Shown in pieces: positions 33,982 through 42,095 of a stretch of DNA of 64,000 bases. The DNA is from Halocatena pleomorpha. GTDB lineage: Archaea; Halobacteriota; Halobacteria; Halobacteriales; Haloarculaceae. Positions within the stretch are counted from its first letter, which is position 1; every line of letters begins with the position of its first letter. The notes under the pieces were generated by a model. It saw only the letters and a program-made list of their open reading frames with translations, was not told the origin of the DNA and searched no databases. A program made the position numbers and the translations under genes. The stretch spans positions 1-64,000 of the forward strand of contig NZ_RRCH01000017.1 of the NCBI RefSeq assembly GCF_003862495.1, in the 5' to 3' direction.

Positions 33982-36534
33982 GTGAGTAACACTGGTGAAC
34001 GGACGGTTTCCCGACGATCTATCGATGCCGCGTGGGCCGACCTGTTTCCGTTCGATCCGTACCCCCAACAGACGGACGGCGTAGAACATGTGTTGTCGGT
34101 GTGTCGAGATAGGGGGTATCAGCTCCTCGAAGGAGCGTGTGGGACAGGAAAGACCCTCATCGCGCTCGTCGCTGGGGCACAACTGATCGAAGAGGAACGG
34201 GTCGACCGCGTGATGGCGGTGACACCGGTCAAACAGCAACTGAAACAGTTCGTCACCGATCTGGAAGCCATCAACGAGCACCGCACCGAGCGCGACCCCA
34301 TTGACGGCTTGGTGATGGTTGGCAAACGCGACATGCTGCCCTACGCCCGTGTCGGAACGCTCCCCGGTGAGGACGGCGTTCAGGCGGCATCGAGTGAACT
34401 GCACGAGACGACGGCCGCGCTCATCCGCCGCGACGCCACCCATGAACTTGCCGTTCAGCCGGGTGACGTAAACGGCCGGATCAACGTCTGTTCAGCTCCA
34501 GACTGTGATCGGCTCTCCTACGCGTCCGATGCGTGTCCCGACCACCGGGATGACCGTGAAACGGACGCTTCGTGGTACGATCCGGTTCGTGCGGCAGCAC
34601 TCTGTCATCTTGCCTCGTCGTTGGACGGCCCGCGGCTGGAGACCGCTGGCGTGAACGCGCCCTATCCGGAATCTCCCCCCCACACGCGCGATGTTCTCGT
34701 CAACCCCGAAACCGCCGGACCCGACACCGGTCATTTTGATCCGTTTTATGCGCGTTTTTTCGCGAACGAGGAGTGGGTGCCGTTCGGTTTCAGCGAAGCC
34801 GAGACGAACGTGCTCGACAGCGAGACCATCGTTCGGGCCGCGGTCTCTCGGGGAATGTGCCCACACGAGGCGATGGCTTCGCTGATGGGTGCCGCGGACG
34901 TACTGGTCGGAAACTACAACCACGCGTTCGATCCCGTGACCCGCCAGCTCACCGACGAGAAAGCCGGTGTCCTCGACTCGGGAACGATGCTCGTCGTCGA
35001 CGAGGCGCACATGCTCGAAGAGCGGGTGCGTGATCTCCTCTCGGAGACGCTCGGTATGCATTCGCTCCGGACGGCCCACAAGGATATCGCGTTGGCCCGC
35101 GAGTATCTGTCAGGGACGGGCGGGGAGCCGGGAGCTGACCCGAGCGCCCACCGGCGCGAGGCCCAGTCCGTGCTCGCAGAGTTCAATGGAGTCGATCAGA
35201 CATCGCTCCGGGCAGGTCAGGAGTTCATCGAATGGCTTCTCAGAGCGATGTCTGAGGAAGTGAGTGAACTGCTGCGTGAGGAGCACGCCGATTGGCAGCG
35301 CCAGTTTCGAGAAGGATCGCTTCCGGAAGTCGATCACGAGATCCCGCTGCGTGATCCCCAAGCCGTCGAATCCGATCGGCTCACCGACGCAGCCAGCGAG
35401 GCGTTCGATGGCGGTATCTGGCGAGAAATGAAAACCGTTGGTGCCGCCGTGGCCGCTGTGCACGACAACGACAGCCAGACGGATCGTAGTCCGGTCGCTG
35501 CTGGGGTAGGACAGTTTCTCAACCAGTGGGGGACTGTTGATACCGGGACGTACTTCCGGGAGATCGAAGTCGAATACGCCCCCAAGCCGGTCGAAGACAC
35601 GACGCTACCCGACTGGGCGACCGCGTACAACGGCGCGCTGTCCCTGTACAACTGCATTCCACGCGATCCACTCGCGGGCGTGTTCAGCGATCTCGCTGGG
35701 GGTGTGCTCATGTCTGCGACACTCGAACCGTTCGACGTGTACAGACAGGTGAGCGGTCTCGATCGACTGGCCGATGCTTCGGACGGAACGGACGCAACCG
35801 ACGACACACACCGGGTAGCGACAACGAGCTACGGTCTCTCGTTTCCGCCAGAAAACCGTGCGAGTTGGGTCGTGGATCTACCACCGTTCACCTACCGGAA
35901 CCGGGGAGCGCCGGTAACGGACTACGAGGAGATGACCGGCGCTCGGCAAGCACACGCCGGTGCTCTCGTGACGGTCGCCCGCAGTCCGGGCAACGTGTTG
36001 CTCTGTCTTCCCTCGTATGCGGAGGCGGAGTGGGCGGTCGAGTATCTCACAGACATCGTTTCGAAGCCCGTGTTGCGCGATCGGTCGACCGAGAGCGACG
36101 CGACCGACGCGATGCTCGATCAGTTCTTTCAGAACGATGGAACTGATCGGGTGCTCGTCACGAGCGCACGCGGCACAGTCACCGAGGGCGTCGACTACAA
36201 GGGTCACCGACTCCACACGGCCGCCGTCGTCGGGGTGCCGTACGCCAACACCGCAAACCCGCGCATGAAAGCCGTGATGAACGCCTACGATCAGGAATTC
36301 GACGCCGGAGGGTTCGAGTACGCCGTCCAAATCCCGGCTGTGCGAAAGGCACGTCAGGCGATCGGGCGCGTGCTCCGAGGCCACGACGAGGTGGGAACGC
36401 GGTTGCTCCTCGATCGGCGCTACCACTCCGGCGCGCCGCGATCGGTCGCCGCGCTCTTATCAACTGACCGCACCGAATTCTCGACTGTCAGTCCTGATAT
36501 GCTCGATTTCGCGCTCGATCAGTTCTGGAGCTGA
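33982..36534 (+). CDS. XPD/Rad3-family Fe-S DNA helicase (DinG-like)
   Basis: About 850 aa from a GTG at 33982 (a TTG at 33925 is possible). Helicase motifs: Walker A 'EGACGTGKTLIALVAG', DEAH 'LVVDEAHMLEERV', motif V/VI 'TEGVDYKGHRLHTAAVVG' and 'ARQAIGRVLRGHDEVGTR'. Cysteines between motifs Ia and II ('NVCSAPDC', 'DACPDH', 'GMCPHEAM') can supply the 4Fe-4S ligands of XPD. It unwinds DNA 5'-3' in repair. The spacing of the Cys cluster and the length (larger than archaeal XPD at about 600 aa) suggest a haloarchaeal subfamily. Confidence 0.88.
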   Translation: MSNTGERTVSRRSIDAAWADLFPFDPYPQQTDGVEHVLSVCRDRGYQLLEGACGTGKTLIALVAGAQLIEEERVDRVMAVTPVKQQLKQFVTDLEAINEHRTERDPIDGLVMVGKRDMLPYARVGTLPGEDGVQAASSELHETTAALIRRDATHELAVQPGDVNGRINVCSAPDCDRLSYASDACPDHRDDRETDASWYDPVRAAALCHLASSLDGPRLETAGVNAPYPESPPHTRDVLVNPETAGPDTGHFDPFYARFFANEEWVPFGFSEAETNVLDSETIVRAAVSRGMCPHEAMASLMGAADVLVGNYNHAFDPVTRQLTDEKAGVLDSGTMLVVDEAHMLEERVRDLLSETLGMHSLRTAHKDIALAREYLSGTGGEPGADPSAHRREAQSVLAEFNGVDQTSLRAGQEFIEWLLRAMSEEVSELLREEHADWQRQFREGSLPEVDHEIPLRDPQAVESDRLTDAASEAFDGGIWREMKTVGAAVAAVHDNDSQTDRSPVAAGVGQFLNQWGTVDTGTYFREIEVEYAPKPVEDTTLPDWATAYNGALSLYNCIPRDPLAGVFSDLAGGVLMSATLEPFDVYRQVSGLDRLADASDGTDATDDTHRVATTSYGLSFPPENRASWVVDLPPFTYRNRGAPVTDYEEMTGARQAHAGALVTVARSPGNVLLCLPSYAEAEWAVEYLTDIVSKPVLRDRSTESDATDAMLDQFFQNDGTDRVLVTSARGTVTEGVDYKGHRLHTAAVVGVPYANTANPRMKAVMNAYDQEFDAGGFEYAVQIPAVRKARQAIGRVLRGHDEVGTRLLLDRRYHSGAPRSVAALLSTDRTEFSTVSPDMLDFALDQFWS

Positions 36535-36538
36535 TAGC

Positions 36539-36943
36539 TCACAGAGCCGGTTCGAAGGAAGAGATCCGATCGCGCCACGCCGTGGGGATCGGGCGCGGCT
36601 CGCCGTCGTCGTCGACGGTGACCATCACGGATTCGCCCGTTGCCACAACGCCACTGCTCGTCCGGAGTTCGAATTCCATCGGAATACTCGAACTGTTCAG
36701 TTCCGTCGTCCGCACCGTGACCGCGACCGACTCATCGGACAACGTCACCGGTTGCTGGTAGTCGATCGAGAGGTGGGCAAGAACAACGCGATACTCATCG
36801 CGTGTTTCGAGCACGCGATCGAGATAGCCTAATCGAGCCTGTTCGATGTACGTGCCATACACGGCGTTGTTGACGTGGTTCTCCGGATCGAGATCACGAT
36901 ACCGAACAGAGATCTCCGTTGTGAACGGCTCCGTCTGACTCAT
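36539..36943 (-). CDS. Acyl-CoA thioesterase (4HBT hot-dog fold)
   Basis: 134 aa, normal for the family. 'VRYRDLDPENHVNNAVYGTYIEQAR' contains the Asp-x-x-x-H-V-N-N motif of 4-hydroxybenzoyl-CoA thioesterases. It hydrolyses acyl-CoA; the acyl chain is not known. The ATG at 36943 is preferred since the longer frame overlaps the promoter region of the neighbouring toxin-antitoxin pair and reads like non-coding DNA. It converges on the helicase gene with 4 bp between stops. Confidence 0.85.
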   Translation of the reverse strand: MSQTEPFTTEISVRYRDLDPENHVNNAVYGTYIEQARLGYLDRVLETRDEYRVVLAHLSIDYQQPVTLSDESVAVTVRTTELNSSSIPMEFELRTSSGVVATGESVMVTVDDDGEPRPIPTAWRDRISSFEPAL

Positions 36944-37049
36944 CAGCAGCGTGTACGCCACTGGAACAGATGGGACTATCGATCCGGGAGATCGTCTCTG
37001 TGCACGTTTCACGCGGTCACAAACAGCGCGAAACACACAACGCGTGTTA

Positions 37050-37066
37050 CCACAACGACACACGTT
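37050..37066. promoter_or_regulatory. Inverted-repeat operator candidate for the HTH/PIN pair
   Basis: ACAACG-ACACA-CGTTGT, directly upstream of the TATA-like AGATTTATT (37073-37082), which is about 28 nt before the GTG start. A related ACAACGCGTGTT sequence lies just upstream (37036-37046). The position is where an autorepressor would block TBP/TFB. Confidence 0.45.
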
Positions 37067-37106
37067 GTAGTGTAAGATTTATTACCGCACACTACGAAGT
37101 GAGTAT

Positions 37107-37484
37107 GTGAGTAATCGTAACGGCCAGGGCAAGTACACACCCACTGTGACCGACGAAGAAATCCTCGCTTCGTTCGTTGCTGCTGATCGACCGTTCCAAA
37201 CGGCAACAGACATCTCTGAACGGTTTGGGCTGGACCGTTCACAGGCCTACCGGCGATTACAACGATTAGCCGACACTGGATCACTGGAGAAATCAAAAAT
37301 CGGCAGCCGCGCGGTTGTCTGGTGGGAGTCAAAAAGCACGATCGATGAGTCATCTCCAGATATTTCTGGTGTTAATCCGGACGACGAGTTCTGGAAGTAT
37401 GCCGGCATGTTCACAAGCGGACCGACCGACGTTGCTGCAAACGTAGACAAATATCTATACGGCGAACGTAGAAATGAGCCGTGA
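37107..37484 (+). CDS. Winged-HTH protein, putative antitoxin of a PIN pair
   Basis: 125 aa from a GTG at 37107; the ATG two bases earlier meets an immediate stop. A winged-helix domain covers about residues 15-75 ('TATDISERFGLDRSQAYRRL', wing 'KSKIGSRAVVWW'). A C-terminal stretch of 45 residues ('DDEFWKYAGMFTSGP') could wrap the toxin. It overlaps the PIN gene by 11 nt and is preceded by an inverted repeat at the promoter, the arrangement expected of an autoregulated toxin-antitoxin operon. Haloarchaea have many such wHTH/PIN pairs. Confidence 0.82.
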   Translation: MSNRNGQGKYTPTVTDEEILASFVAADRPFQTATDISERFGLDRSQAYRRLQRLADTGSLEKSKIGSRAVVWWESKSTIDESSPDISGVNPDDEFWKYAGMFTSGPTDVAANVDKYLYGERRNEP

Positions 37485-37929
37485 TAGAGCGGCTTCAACA
37501 CCGTTGTTCGTCGACACCGGCGCGTTCTATGCTTGGTTCAGTTCGGCGGATGATCATCACAGGCGTGCGACAGCTGTCTTTGAGCATATCAAAGCAGGCG
37601 AGCTCCCATATCAACCAATATACACTAGCCGATACGTAGTTTCCGAGCTGGTGACGCTCATACTATATCGCGTCGACCACAGCTCTGCGCTTTCAGCATT
37701 CGATACAATAAATCAATCAGATACATTCAACGTGTTACCCGTCGATCACGAGTTGTTCATGGCGGCACGTGCGCAACTCGAACGATACAATGACCACAAC
37801 ATATCACTAACAGATCATATAAGTGGTGTACTCGCAAAAGAGTACAGTATCGAGCGGATCTTCGCGTTCGACAGCGACTTTCGCACCCTCGGCTTTACAG
37901 TCGTTCCTGGGGACACCGGTGAGCCGTGA
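37474..37929 (+). CDS. PIN-domain ribonuclease toxin
   Basis: 151 aa. The PIN acidic residues are Asp14 in 'LFVDTGAFYAWF', Glu in 'RYVVSELVTLI', Asp in 'ISLTDHISGVLAKE' and Asp in 'FAFDSDFRTLG'. All four appear intact. The family cleaves RNA. It overlaps the wHTH gene by 11 nt. The cognate antitoxin is of the wHTH type rather than VapB. It ends 16 bp from the stop of the convergent aldehyde dehydrogenase. Confidence 0.88.
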   Translation: MSRDRAASTPLFVDTGAFYAWFSSADDHHRRATAVFEHIKAGELPYQPIYTSRYVVSELVTLILYRVDHSSALSAFDTINQSDTFNVLPVDHELFMAARAQLERYNDHNISLTDHISGVLAKEYSIERIFAFDSDFRTLGFTVVPGDTGEP

Positions 37930-37944
37930 GTTCAAGCCGTCAGC

Positions 37945-39468
37945 TCACAGCGATATGTCGATGCTTTTTGTTTGGGTGTACTGTTCGAGCGTTTCCCGGC
38001 CGCGCTCGCGGCCGATCCCCGACTGTTTGTAACCGCCAAACGGCATCCCCGTCGGGAAGTCGTTGTACTGGTTGACCCACACCGTGCCGGCTTCGAGATC
38101 CCGAGCCGTGCGGTTTGCCTGTTCGATGTCGCTTGTGATGACGCCCGAGGCGAGGCCGTACTCGACGTCGTTCGCCAACTCGATCATCTCCTCGTAGCCC
38201 TCCCAGGAGAACACTTCGAGCACAGGTCCGAAGATCTCCTCTTGGACGGCCTCGTGGTCGTGGTCGATGTCACCGATGAGCGTCGGTTCAACGAAACAGC
38301 CATCGGACAGCGCGTCCGCATCGGGCGCACTGCCACCAGTCAGGATCGAGGCACCATCCTCGCGGGCTTTCTCGATGTAGGACAGCGTTCGATCGCGCTG
38401 CTCTTCGGAGACTTTCGGGCCGAGCCGGGTCGAATCGAGCAGCGGATCACCGACGGTGAGATCCTCTGCGGCCGCGACCAGCCGATCCATGAACTCCGAT
38501 TCGATCTCCTCGTGGACGAACAGCCGCGAGCCTGCGGTGCAACATTCGCCCGTGTTGTAGAAGATGGCCAGTACGGTCGATTGGACGGCCGTCTCCAGAT
38601 CCGCGTCGGGATACACGATGATCGGACTCTTCCCCCCGAGTTCGAGCGTCACGTCGGTCACCGTTTCGGCAGCGTTTTTCATCACCTGCTTGCCGACGGC
38701 TGTCGAGCCAGTGAACGCGAGTTTTCGCACGCCGGAGTGGCTCGTAAGTGGTTCACCGGCGTCGGGACCGTAGCCGGGAACGACGTTTACGACGCCCGCC
38801 GGAAGCGCGTCGTCGATCTCGGCCATCAGCTTCAACGCCGAGAGGGGCGTCTGTTCGGCCGGCTTCAACACCACTGTGTTGCCGGCCGCCAACGCCGGTG
38901 CGAGTTTCCACGCCGCCATCAACAACGGGAAGTTCCACGGGATGATCTGCCCAACCACGCCGTACGGCTCTTTCACCGTTGTCACCCGCCGAGAGCCGTC
39001 GGTCGGAACGGTTTCCCCCGCCGAATCGCGTGCGATCCCCGCGAAATACCGGAAATGTTCGGCCGCCAGATACACGTCACCCCGTGCCTCTGTGATCGGC
39101 TTTCCGTTGTCGAGCACGTCGAGGCGCGCGAACGCGTCCAGTTCGCTCTCGATCCGGTCAGCAATCGTTTCGAGCAACCGCTGGCGTTTTGCCGGCGACA
39201 CGCTTCCCCACTCCTCGAACGCCGCTTGGGCCGCACTCACCGCCCGGTCGATGTCCGCCGCGTTTCCTGCCGAAACCGTAGCGAGTACTTCGCCTGTGGT
39301 TGGATCGCGCGTCTCAAGCGTCGCACCCGACGCACTCTCGACCCATTCACCCCCGATGTACAGTCCGAGCTGCTCTGGGACGACTTCCGCGGCTGTCTCG
39401 GCGTGTCGCTCGTGGATGGCGCTCTGTTCGCTGTCGGATCCTGCTTCCGGTTCGGATTCGGATGCCAT
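37945..39468 (-). CDS. Aldehyde dehydrogenase (NAD(P)-dependent), first of a tandem pair
   Basis: 507 aa, full length. Motifs: 'IPWNFPLLMAAWKLAPALA', 'FTGSTAVGKQVMKNAAETV', general-base Glu in 'VTLELGGKSPIIV', nucleophile Cys in 'NTGECCTAGSRLFVHE' and C-terminal 'PFGGYKQSGIGRERG'. It oxidises aldehydes to acids. The nearest common annotations are betaine-aldehyde and phenylacetaldehyde-type dehydrogenases; the substrate is not decided by sequence. A similar gene lies 93 bp upstream on the same strand. Confidence 0.93.
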   Translation of the reverse strand: MASESEPEAGSDSEQSAIHERHAETAAEVVPEQLGLYIGGEWVESASGATLETRDPTTGEVLATVSAGNAADIDRAVSAAQAAFEEWGSVSPAKRQRLLETIADRIESELDAFARLDVLDNGKPITEARGDVYLAAEHFRYFAGIARDSAGETVPTDGSRRVTTVKEPYGVVGQIIPWNFPLLMAAWKLAPALAAGNTVVLKPAEQTPLSALKLMAEIDDALPAGVVNVVPGYGPDAGEPLTSHSGVRKLAFTGSTAVGKQVMKNAAETVTDVTLELGGKSPIIVYPDADLETAVQSTVLAIFYNTGECCTAGSRLFVHEEIESEFMDRLVAAAEDLTVGDPLLDSTRLGPKVSEEQRDRTLSYIEKAREDGASILTGGSAPDADALSDGCFVEPTLIGDIDHDHEAVQEEIFGPVLEVFSWEGYEEMIELANDVEYGLASGVITSDIEQANRTARDLEAGTVWVNQYNDFPTGMPFGGYKQSGIGRERGRETLEQYTQTKSIDISL

Positions 39469-39561
39469 ACACCAACGCTACGAACGTCACACCATAAGCG
39501 TACGTGTATATTGAAAAGTTTCTGATAATATTCGGAGAATAGGGGTTCAGGCTGGCGTCGA

Positions 39562-41115
39562 TCAGCCGATCCGTGGGAGTTTCCCTTGGTTGAGTACCAC
39601 GGTTTTCGTCTGTCGGTAGCTCTCGAACGCCTCTTTGTCGAGTTCGCGCCCGAGACCAGACTGCTTGTAGCCGCCGTGGGGCACGTTGTCGAACAGGTCG
39701 TTGTAGGTGTTGATCCAGACGGTGCCGGCTTCGAGCGCCGCAGCGGTTTCGTGGGCCGTGTCGAGATCTGTCGTCCAGACAGCCGAGGCGAGGCCGTACT
39801 CGGTGTCGTTCGCCATCTCGATCATCTCCTCGCGGTCAGTCCATTCGATGACGCTCACCACGGGACCGAACACTTCATCGCACGCGACAGTGTCATCGTT
39901 GTCCACACCGGTGAGCACCGTCGGTTCGAAAAACGGCGCTCCCGCGAGATCGGGATCCTCGGGAGTGCCACCACCGACGAGGACGTTCGCCCCTTCTTCG
40001 ACGGCGGTGTCGACGTAGCTTTGCACGCGGTCGAGGTGGGCGTGGTCGACCAACGGGCCGATATCCGTCATTGGGGCGAGGGGATCACCAACGGTGAGTC
40101 GCTCCATCTCCTCGGTGAACTGCTCAAGGAATTCCTCGCGGACGTCGGTGTGAACGAACAGCCGTGAGCCGGCCGTACACTGCTCGCCCTGGTTGAAAAA
40201 GGAGGCGATGAGCGCGCCCTCAACCGCGTCGTCGAGATCGGCGTCGGGAAAGACGATGTTCGGGTTTTTGCCACCGAGTTCGAGCGAGAGCGCCTTGAGG
40301 TTTGAGCTGGCACCCTCCATCACGCTCTTGCCTGCCGCTGTCGAGCCGGTCATCGACACCTTCCGGATCTCGGGATGGTCAGTGATCCGTGCACCAACGT
40401 CGGGACCGGTTCCAGGCACGACGTTTATCGTTCCGTTCGGGAGGTGATTGTTCATCACGTCCGCTACTTCGAGTGTCGAGAGGACCGCTCGTGGCGACGG
40501 TTTGAACACGACCGTGTTGCCCGCCGCGAGCGCAGGCCCCATCTTCCAGGCGACGAACATCGACGGAAAGTTCCACGCGCTGATCTGTCCGACCACGCCG
40601 TACGGCTCACGGCTGGTGTACGCGAGCTTGTTGGACGCGCTTGACGGACGGCGGCCTTCGTCGGCCGTTCGGGCAAGGCCCGCGAAATAGCGAAACTGCG
40701 AGATCATGATCGTCGCGTCGACGAACAAGGAGTGTTGATTCGCCTTCCCCATCTCCAGGGAGTCGATCCGTGCGATCTCCTGTTTGCGCTCCTCTAAGGC
40801 GTCGGCAACGTCGTCCAAAGCGTCGGCGCGTTGCATCGGGTTGTAACTCCCCCACGTCTCATCGAACGCCGCTTGGGCGGCCGTGACGGCCCGATCAACG
40901 TCCTGAGCAGTGCCTCGCCAGTACGTCGCCAGCGTCTCACCCGTCGTCGCATCGACTGCCGCACACTCTTCACCCGTCTCGCTGTCGACCCACTCACCGC
41001 CGATCAACTGTCCATACGGCTCCTCGGACAGAACGGCGTCCGCGATCTCTCGGTGGCGCTCTCGAACGTCCTCGGATACGGTTCCACGCTCGCTGTCGAA
41101 ATTGTCCCGTTGCAT
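39562..41115 (-). CDS. Aldehyde dehydrogenase (NAD(P)-dependent), second of a tandem pair
   Basis: 517 aa. Same architecture as its neighbour: 'SAWNFPSMFVAWKMGPALA', 'MTGSTAAGKSVMEGASS', Glu in 'SLELGGKNPNIV', Cys in 'NQGEQCTAGSRLFVHT', and 'PHGGYKQSGLGRELD'. The two proteins are clearly related but differ enough (for instance in the region after 'FRYFAGLAR') to be old paralogues rather than a recent duplication. Possible substrates include betaine aldehyde, used for osmolyte synthesis; not shown. Confidence 0.93.
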   Translation of the reverse strand: MQRDNFDSERGTVSEDVRERHREIADAVLSEEPYGQLIGGEWVDSETGEECAAVDATTGETLATYWRGTAQDVDRAVTAAQAAFDETWGSYNPMQRADALDDVADALEERKQEIARIDSLEMGKANQHSLFVDATIMISQFRYFAGLARTADEGRRPSSASNKLAYTSREPYGVVGQISAWNFPSMFVAWKMGPALAAGNTVVFKPSPRAVLSTLEVADVMNNHLPNGTINVVPGTGPDVGARITDHPEIRKVSMTGSTAAGKSVMEGASSNLKALSLELGGKNPNIVFPDADLDDAVEGALIASFFNQGEQCTAGSRLFVHTDVREEFLEQFTEEMERLTVGDPLAPMTDIGPLVDHAHLDRVQSYVDTAVEEGANVLVGGGTPEDPDLAGAPFFEPTVLTGVDNDDTVACDEVFGPVVSVIEWTDREEMIEMANDTEYGLASAVWTTDLDTAHETAAALEAGTVWINTYNDLFDNVPHGGYKQSGLGRELDKEAFESYRQTKTVVLNQGKLPRIG

Positions 41116-41274
41116 GGTGTGGTGTCACCCAGCAGACTGCTTGCCACATCCATGATCGTTACCCACATATAATTTCGTGAACGTTAACAAACTCACAGAT
41201 CGTGTCGTCTCCGGTGGCGTGACACGGCCGTTCGAATAGAAGTGACCGAAATGAGGAGATTCGCACCACAAGGA

Positions 41275-41291
41275 GATTTGTATCACAAATC
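41275..41291. promoter_or_regulatory. Palindromic operator candidate upstream of the ABC transporter
   Basis: Perfect inverted repeat GATTTGT-ATC-ACAAATC, 20 nt upstream of a TATA-like CTTTTATTAA (41311-41320), which is itself about 27 nt before the ATG at 41343. The location suits a transcription-factor site; the factor is unknown. Confidence 0.4.
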
Positions 41292-41310
41292 ACTCGTGTC
41301 TACCCAGTGT

Positions 41311-41320
41311 CTTTTATTAA
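41311..41320 (+). promoter_or_regulatory. TATA box of the ABC transporter operon
   Basis: CTTTTATTAA centred about 27 nt upstream of the ATG at 41343. It supports that start over the in-frame ATG at 41307 inside or upstream of the TATA box. Confidence 0.5.
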
Positions 41321-41342
41321 CGGTGAGGTCGTAATCGGGTGT

Positions 41343-42095
41343 ATGTCGTCTCCGAACGCGATCGACGCCGAGGCCCTCACGAAGCGGTACGGGTCGACGA
41401 CGGCCGTAGATTCTCTTGATCTTTCGATTCCGCCGGGAACTGTGTACGGATTTCTGGGTCCGAACGGTGCGGGAAAAACGACGACGATCCGAATGCTGGT
41501 AACGTTGCTCCAGCCAACCAGTGGAACCGCCGCCATCGACGGACGGCCCATCACGGACCGCGACCGGGTGGTGTCCCGACTGGGGTATCTTCCGGAAGCC
41601 CCACCGTTGTACGAGGAGTTGACGGGCCGCGAGCAGTTAGAGTACATCGCAGGGCTGCGAGACATGCCCGAGGACCACGCGACAGAGCGCATCAACGAGT
41701 TGTTAGAGCTGTTTTCGCTCAGGAGCGACGCGAACAAACGAATCAGCACGTACTCGAAAGGGATGAAACAGAAGACGGGTATTATTCAGGCTATTTTACA
41801 CGATCCACCGGTCGTGTTTCTCGACGAGCCGACGAGCGGTCTCGATCCCCGTGCGGCGCGCACCGTTCGGAACACGATCGCTGATCTCGCAGCCGGAGAG
41901 ACGACGGTGTTTCTCTCCACGCACATTCTGCCCGTAGTCGACGAGATTGCTGACACGGTGGGGGTGCTGTACGACAGCGAGTTGGTAGCCGAGGGACCAC
42001 CCGAAAACCTCAAGCAGCGAGTCGGCTCGGGCGGCTCGCTCGAAGACGCGTTTCTCGCTGTCACTGACGGGGAAGATCTCCTCAGTGACGTATGA
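41343..42095 (+). CDS. ABC transporter ATP-binding protein
   Basis: 250 aa. Walker A 'FLGPNGAGKTTTIRML', signature 'STYSKGMKQKTGIIQAIL', Walker B 'PPVVFLDEPTSGLDP', and the switch His in 'VFLSTHILPVVDEIAD'. The class is that of CcmA/NatA-type exporters. The stop overlaps the permease start (ATGA). With one ATPase and one very hydrophobic permease it likely exports a small molecule or serves in membrane maintenance; the substrate is not readable. Confidence 0.93.
   Translation: MSSPNAIDAEALTKRYGSTTAVDSLDLSIPPGTVYGFLGPNGAGKTTTIRMLVTLLQPTSGTAAIDGRPITDRDRVVSRLGYLPEAPPLYEELTGREQLEYIAGLRDMPEDHATERINELLELFSLRSDANKRISTYSKGMKQKTGIIQAILHDPPVVFLDEPTSGLDPRAARTVRNTIADLAAGETTVFLSTHILPVVDEIADTVGVLYDSELVAEGPPENLKQRVGSGGSLEDAFLAVTDGEDLLSDV

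Noticed and set aside
37972-39525. 517-codon plus-strand frame opposite the first aldehyde dehydrogenase
   Set aside because: Arg/His/Cys-rich composition and complete overlap with a bona fide ALDH; long antisense frames are common in GC-rich haloarchaeal DNA.
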